A stretch of DNA of 64,000 bases, taken from NCBI RefSeq assembly GCF_000737195.2, contig NZ_JALM01000036.1:1-64000 (forward strand). Reading direction: 5' to 3'. Every line of letters begins with the position of its first letter. Position 1 is the stretch's first letter. The notes beneath the pieces were generated by a model that had not been told where the DNA came from, did no database searches, and saw nothing but the letters and a program-made list of their open reading frames with translations. Below are positions 60,997-64,000 of this stretch, in pieces. Made by a program: the position numbers and the translations under genes. This stretch comes from Sciscionella sediminilitoris (GTDB lineage Bacteria > Actinomycetota > Actinomycetes > Mycobacteriales > Pseudonocardiaceae).

Positions 60997-61334
60997 TGGT
61001 CATGAGTGCGTTGAACCGGCCGGGCCGGGCGGTGATCATCGTGGTCGAGCTCGTTGTCATCGCGGCCGCGGTCATCGCCGCCGTGCTCATCTGGCGCGCG
61101 GTGAACTACCAGGTCGACTATGTCGGAACCAATGGGCGCCACCTGGTCTCGTCCAAGATGCACGGTGATCTCGCGGGGGCCAGCATCGGGCTCTGCCTGA
61201 TCGCCGGGTTCCTGTTCATCGACGCGATCCGGCAGTCGATCCTGGCGTTCCGGCCCCGCAGTCGCCGCGCGGAGGCCCGTGAACTGGCTCGCTATCAGCA
61301 GATGCTCGAACAGGAGCGCACTCAGCAGGCCTGA
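60996..61334 (+). CDS. small two-helix membrane protein
   Basis: A 112-residue protein with two hydrophobic segments (about 14-36 and 62-80), NYQVDYVGTNGRHLVSSKMH between them, and a basic/Gln-rich C-terminus (RYQQMLEQERTQQA). ATG 60996 overlaps the preceding stop (TGATG); ATG 61002 is also in frame. I know no family. It is the last of the rightward set after hemB. Confidence 0.62.
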   Translation: MVMSALNRPGRAVIIVVELVVIAAAVIAAVLIWRAVNYQVDYVGTNGRHLVSSKMHGDLAGASIGLCLIAGFLFIDAIRQSILAFRPRSRRAEARELARYQQMLEQERTQQA

Positions 61335-61392
61335 GAACTGGTTCGACTCTCGGGCTTGTGTGGCGGCGCGGCCAGCGGACAGCCTGGTGAAA

Positions 61393-61405
61393 GCGGCTTC
61401 GCCGC
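61393..61405 (-). terminator. hairpin downstream of the phosphotransferase gene
   Basis: GCGGC-TTC-GCCGC, followed on the minus strand by TTTC. It lies in the 80-bp gap between the converging membrane-protein and phosphotransferase-family genes. Confidence 0.4.
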
Positions 61406-61414
61406 AAGAGATGC

Positions 61415-62401
61415 TTAACAACGCCGCGCGGGTGGGCGGCGCAGGCCCGGCCAGCGTGCCTGCATACGGTCCCGCAGCGCCGTGCAGTGCCTGCCGAACG
61501 CGGTGAACCGGTCGTGTTCGGCGCACATTCCGGAGACCACGCCGAGCCGGTGCGCCAGCCGTTCCCGCGCGGTGACCGTGCCCCATTCCCAGTCCGCCTC
61601 CAGCACGGCGGCCAGGTGATCCCGTGCTCCGCGCAACGCCCGCTCGACCAGTGCGTCCCCGCGCAGCAGCCACCCGGCACAGGCGGTCAGCAGGTCACCG
61701 GGATCCGGACCGCCCGCGCGCACATAGGCCCGTTCGGCCTCGCGCAGCAGTTTCCCGGGGACCGCGGTCACACACCAGCAGGTGGGAAACCCGATGCGCA
61801 GGTACGCCAGCTCGACCGCGCCGGGCCCGAGCGCGGCCTGTTCCAGATCCACGAACCGGATCCCCGATGCGGTGTGCAGGTCGTTCCCCGGGCAGGGGTC
61901 GCCGTGCAGCAGGGCGGTTCCCCTCGGCTGGTCCGCGAGGATCCCGGCCACGTCCGCGCGCACCGCGGCACCGGCCGGGGCGCCGAGCGCTTCGGCGAGG
62001 CGGAACCACGCGAGCGCATCGGACTCGGCGGGCGGCTCCCAGTCCGGCAGGGCACCGGCATCGGCGGGCCCGGCCGTGACGTGCAGCCTGGCCAGCGCCT
62101 CGGCGTAGCCGATTACCCAGTCCGGAGCGGGTTCGGCGTGCTCGATCCGGTCGAGCACGAGCACGCCCTGGTCCGGATCGCTGCCGAGCACCGCGGGCAC
62201 GACCGGCGGGTCCGCGCGGGCGGCGAGCAGCAGCGCGGTGTGTTCCCGCGCGAAGTGTTCGGGTGCGACCTGTTTGAGCACCACCGGCCGCCCGGAGAGC
62301 TCCGCAGTCCACACATCCCAGCGTGGACTGCTCGGGACGGGACGCAGATCACGTGCCGTGCCGAACGGCGCGAGTAGCCGCTGTGCTTGGTCGAGGCGCA
62401 T
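61415..62401 (-). CDS. APH-family phosphotransferase
   Basis: A 328-residue aminoglycoside-phosphotransferase-fold protein. The N-lobe has [20 protein letters not shown] with the ATP-binding Lys; the catalytic loop is [11 protein letters not shown] and the metal motif [12 protein letters not shown]. It may phosphorylate an antibiotic, choline-like substrate or sugar. The frame extends 25 codons upstream; ATG 62401 fits the N-lobe start. It is divergent from hemL, leaving 35 bp between starts. Confidence 0.82.
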   Translation of the reverse strand: MRLDQAQRLLAPFGTARDLRPVPSSPRWDVWTAELSGRPVVLKQVAPEHFAREHTALLLAARADPPVVPAVLGSDPDQGVLVLDRIEHAEPAPDWVIGYAEALARLHVTAGPADAGALPDWEPPAESDALAWFRLAEALGAPAGAAVRADVAGILADQPRGTALLHGDPCPGNDLHTASGIRFVDLEQAALGPGAVELAYLRIGFPTCWCVTAVPGKLLREAERAYVRAGGPDPGDLLTACAGWLLRGDALVERALRGARDHLAAVLEADWEWGTVTARERLAHRLGVVSGMCAEHDRFTAFGRHCTALRDRMQARWPGLRRPPARRC

Positions 62402-62436
62402 CGGGGGCGAGCCTACGGTGGTGGGAGACTGGTGGG

Positions 62437-63732
62437 GTGGCACAGCAAGTAGCTCGTTCAGGCGCACTGTTCGCAAGGGCCGAGGCCGCGACGCCGGGCG
62501 GGGTGAACTCGCCGGTGCGCGCGTTCCATTCCGTCGGCGGCACCCCGAGGTTCATGGTCTCCGGTTCGGGGCCGTACGTCACCGATGTCGACGGCAATCG
62601 CTATGTCGACCTGGTGTCCTCCTGGGGCCCGATGATCCTCGGACACGCGCATCCGAGCGTGATCGAGGCGGTGCGTGAGACCGCGTCCCACGGCCTTTCC
62701 TTCGGCACCCCGAGTGAAGGCGAGGTGGATCTCGCCGAGGAACTCATCCGCCGCGTCGACCCGGTGGAGCAGGTTCGGCTGGTCAACTCGGGTACCGAGG
62801 CCACGATGTCCGCGATCCGGCTCGCCCGCGGATACACCGGCCGCGGCAAGATCATCAAGTTCGCCGGGTGCTATCACGGGCACGTGGACGCCCTGCTCGC
62901 CGAGGCGGGCTCCGGGGTGGCAACCCTCGGCCTGCCCACCTCGCCGGGGGTGACCGGGGCGCAGGCCGAGGACACGATCGTGCTGCCGTACAACGACATC
63001 GAGGCGGTGCGCGCGGCCTTCGCATCCGGTGACATCGCCGCGGTGATCACCGAGGCCGCCGCGGGGAACATGGGGGTCGTCGCCCCGCACGACGGGTTCA
63101 ACGCGAAGCTGCGCGCGCTCTGCGATGAACACGGTGCGCTGCTCATCCTGGACGAGGTGATGACCGGGTTCCGGGTGTCCGCGGCCGGTTGGTACGGCCT
63201 GGAAGGTGTGCGCGCGGACCTGTTCACCTTCGGCAAGGTGATGTCCGGCGGCCTGCCCGCCGCCGCGTTCGGCGGGCGCGCCGACGTGATGGCGCAGCTG
63301 GCCCCGACCGGCCCGGTGTACCAGGCGGGCACGCTGGCCGGGAACCCGGTCGCGGTGGCCGCGGGACTGGCCGCGCTGCGGGCCGCCGATGCGGATGTGT
63401 ACCGGCGCCTGGACGCGAACTCCGAACGGCTGCGCGAGCTCTACACGGGCGCGCTCACCGAGGCCGGGGTCGCGCACACCATCGGGCGGGCGGGCAACAT
63501 GTTCTCGGTGTTCTTCAGCGAGGAACCGGTGCGCGACTATGCGGGCGCCAAGGCCGCGCAGAGCTGGCGTTATCCGGCGTTCTTCCACGAACTGCTCGCG
63601 CGCGGGGTGTACGCGGCCCCGAGCGCCTTCGAGGCGGTGTTCGTCAACGCGGCCATGGACGAGCAGGCGTTCGAGATCATCGCCGATGCGCTGCCCCACG
63701 CGGCGCGCGCCGCGGCCGAGGCGAAGCAATGA
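62437..63732 (+). CDS. hemL: glutamate-1-semialdehyde 2,1-aminomutase
   Basis: A 431-residue PLP enzyme making 5-aminolevulinate from glutamate-1-semialdehyde, the product of HemA. PLP lysine is in [18 protein letters not shown]. Other motifs: [51 protein letters not shown] and [12 protein letters not shown] 62437 matches the family N-terminus. With hemA, hemC, hemD and hemB it completes glutamyl-tRNA to uroporphyrinogen III within 13 kb. Confidence 0.96.
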   Translation: MAQQVARSGALFARAEAATPGGVNSPVRAFHSVGGTPRFMVSGSGPYVTDVDGNRYVDLVSSWGPMILGHAHPSVIEAVRETASHGLSFGTPSEGEVDLAEELIRRVDPVEQVRLVNSGTEATMSAIRLARGYTGRGKIIKFAGCYHGHVDALLAEAGSGVATLGLPTSPGVTGAQAEDTIVLPYNDIEAVRAAFASGDIAAVITEAAAGNMGVVAPHDGFNAKLRALCDEHGALLILDEVMTGFRVSAAGWYGLEGVRADLFTFGKVMSGGLPAAAFGGRADVMAQLAPTGPVYQAGTLAGNPVAVAAGLAALRAADADVYRRLDANSERLRELYTGALTEAGVAHTIGRAGNMFSVFFSEEPVRDYAGAKAAQSWRYPAFFHELLARGVYAAPSAFEAVFVNAAMDEQAFEIIADALPHAARAAAEAKQ

Positions 63733-64000
63733 GTGCCACCAAGGTTCATTTCGTCCGGCACGGCGAGGTGTACAACCCGGAAGGCATCCTTTACGGCAGG
63801 CTTTCCGGGTACGAGCTCTCCGAGACCGGCCAGCGCCAGGCGATCACCGTCGCGGAATCCTTGCGGGGCAACGACATCGCGCATGTGGTCGCCTCGCCTC
63901 TCGTGCGTGCGCAGCAGACCGCGGCGCCGATCGCCGATTCGCACCGGCTCGAACTGTGCACCGACGACCGGCTCATCGAGGCGGAAAACGCCTTCGAGGG
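63729..64000 (+). CDS. histidine phosphatase family protein (partial)
   Basis: The first 90 or so residues of a phosphoglycerate-mutase-type protein. [12 protein letters not shown] carries the catalytic His, [17 protein letters not shown] and [16 protein letters not shown] are standard, and the sequence runs off the window at ENAFEG. Start ATG overlaps the hemL stop (ATGA), so it is co-translated with hemL. Confidence 0.88.
   Translation, partial: MSATKVHFVRHGEVYNPEGILYGRLSGYELSETGQRQAITVAESLRGNDIAHVVASPLVRAQQTAAPIADSHRLELCTDDRLIEAENAFE

Overview
The window is high-GC actinobacterial chromosome, most likely from a member of the Pseudonocardiales (the Amycolatopsis/Saccharomonospora/Sciscionella kind). 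This rests on pervasive GTG/TTG starts, very short gene spacing with ATGA/GTGA overlaps, and gene order shared with mycobacteria and streptomycetes: galU-glp/moeA-rimJ-sepX next to a folate cyclo-ligase, a ruc/FmdB-like gene and mscL; mprA-mprB-pepD-mog; and rex-hemA-hemC-hemD with hemB and hemL nearby. It looks like core chromosome with small accessory insertions. No phage, insertion sequence or CRISPR array was seen.

Region 1 (1-9.9 kb): a tRNA-Ala(CGC), then the leftward galU-glp-rimJ-sepX group (UDP-glucose supply, a gephyrin-like protein and its divisome membrane partner), then rightward folate cyclo-ligase, a zinc-ribbon gene under a near-perfect CIRCE element, a DUF899 protein, a SAF-domain exported protein and mscL. 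A 57-residue protein, an antitoxin-like helical protein, an alpha/beta hydrolase, mog and the HtrA protease pepD follow.

Region 2 (9.9-24.7 kb): galT and a DeoR regulator lie between pepD and the mprAB two-component system. Then come an Eis-like acetyltransferase, 3-hydroxyacyl-CoA dehydrogenase, an orphan NarL-type regulator, a rightward run of lipase, dienelactone hydrolase, reductase and GlpD-like protein, a low-GC junction with a probable gene remnant, a GntR regulator, citrate synthase and a PfkB kinase.

Region 3 (24.7-44 kb) is the most accessory-looking part: acyl-CoA dehydrogenase, FadR-like regulator and MFS transporter, a secreted acylase, a PAT-like acetyltransferase, homocysteine methyltransferase, a virginiamycin B lyase homologue with its catalytic residues, flavin enzymes, a PF09818 ATPase, an ArsR-like regulator with a secreted serine hydrolase, a pore-less voltage-sensor protein coupled to a PP2C-like phosphatase, a divergent YczE-MocR pair, a low-complexity secreted protein and RadC.

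Region 4 (44-64 kb): an asymmetric heterodimeric ABC exporter, a Ser/Thr kinase with its membrane domain at the N-terminus, a fasciclin lipoprotein, then the haem pathway: rex-hemA-hemC-hemD, a four-gene EspG/PPE-like/DUF3558 type VII-associated island, hemB, five small membrane-protein genes, a leftward APH-like kinase, hemL and the start of a histidine phosphatase gene. The haem genes together cover glutamyl-tRNA to uroporphyrinogen III. At about a dozen genes a TAnnnT box lies 6-8 nt before the start codon, which suggests that leaderless transcription is common here.
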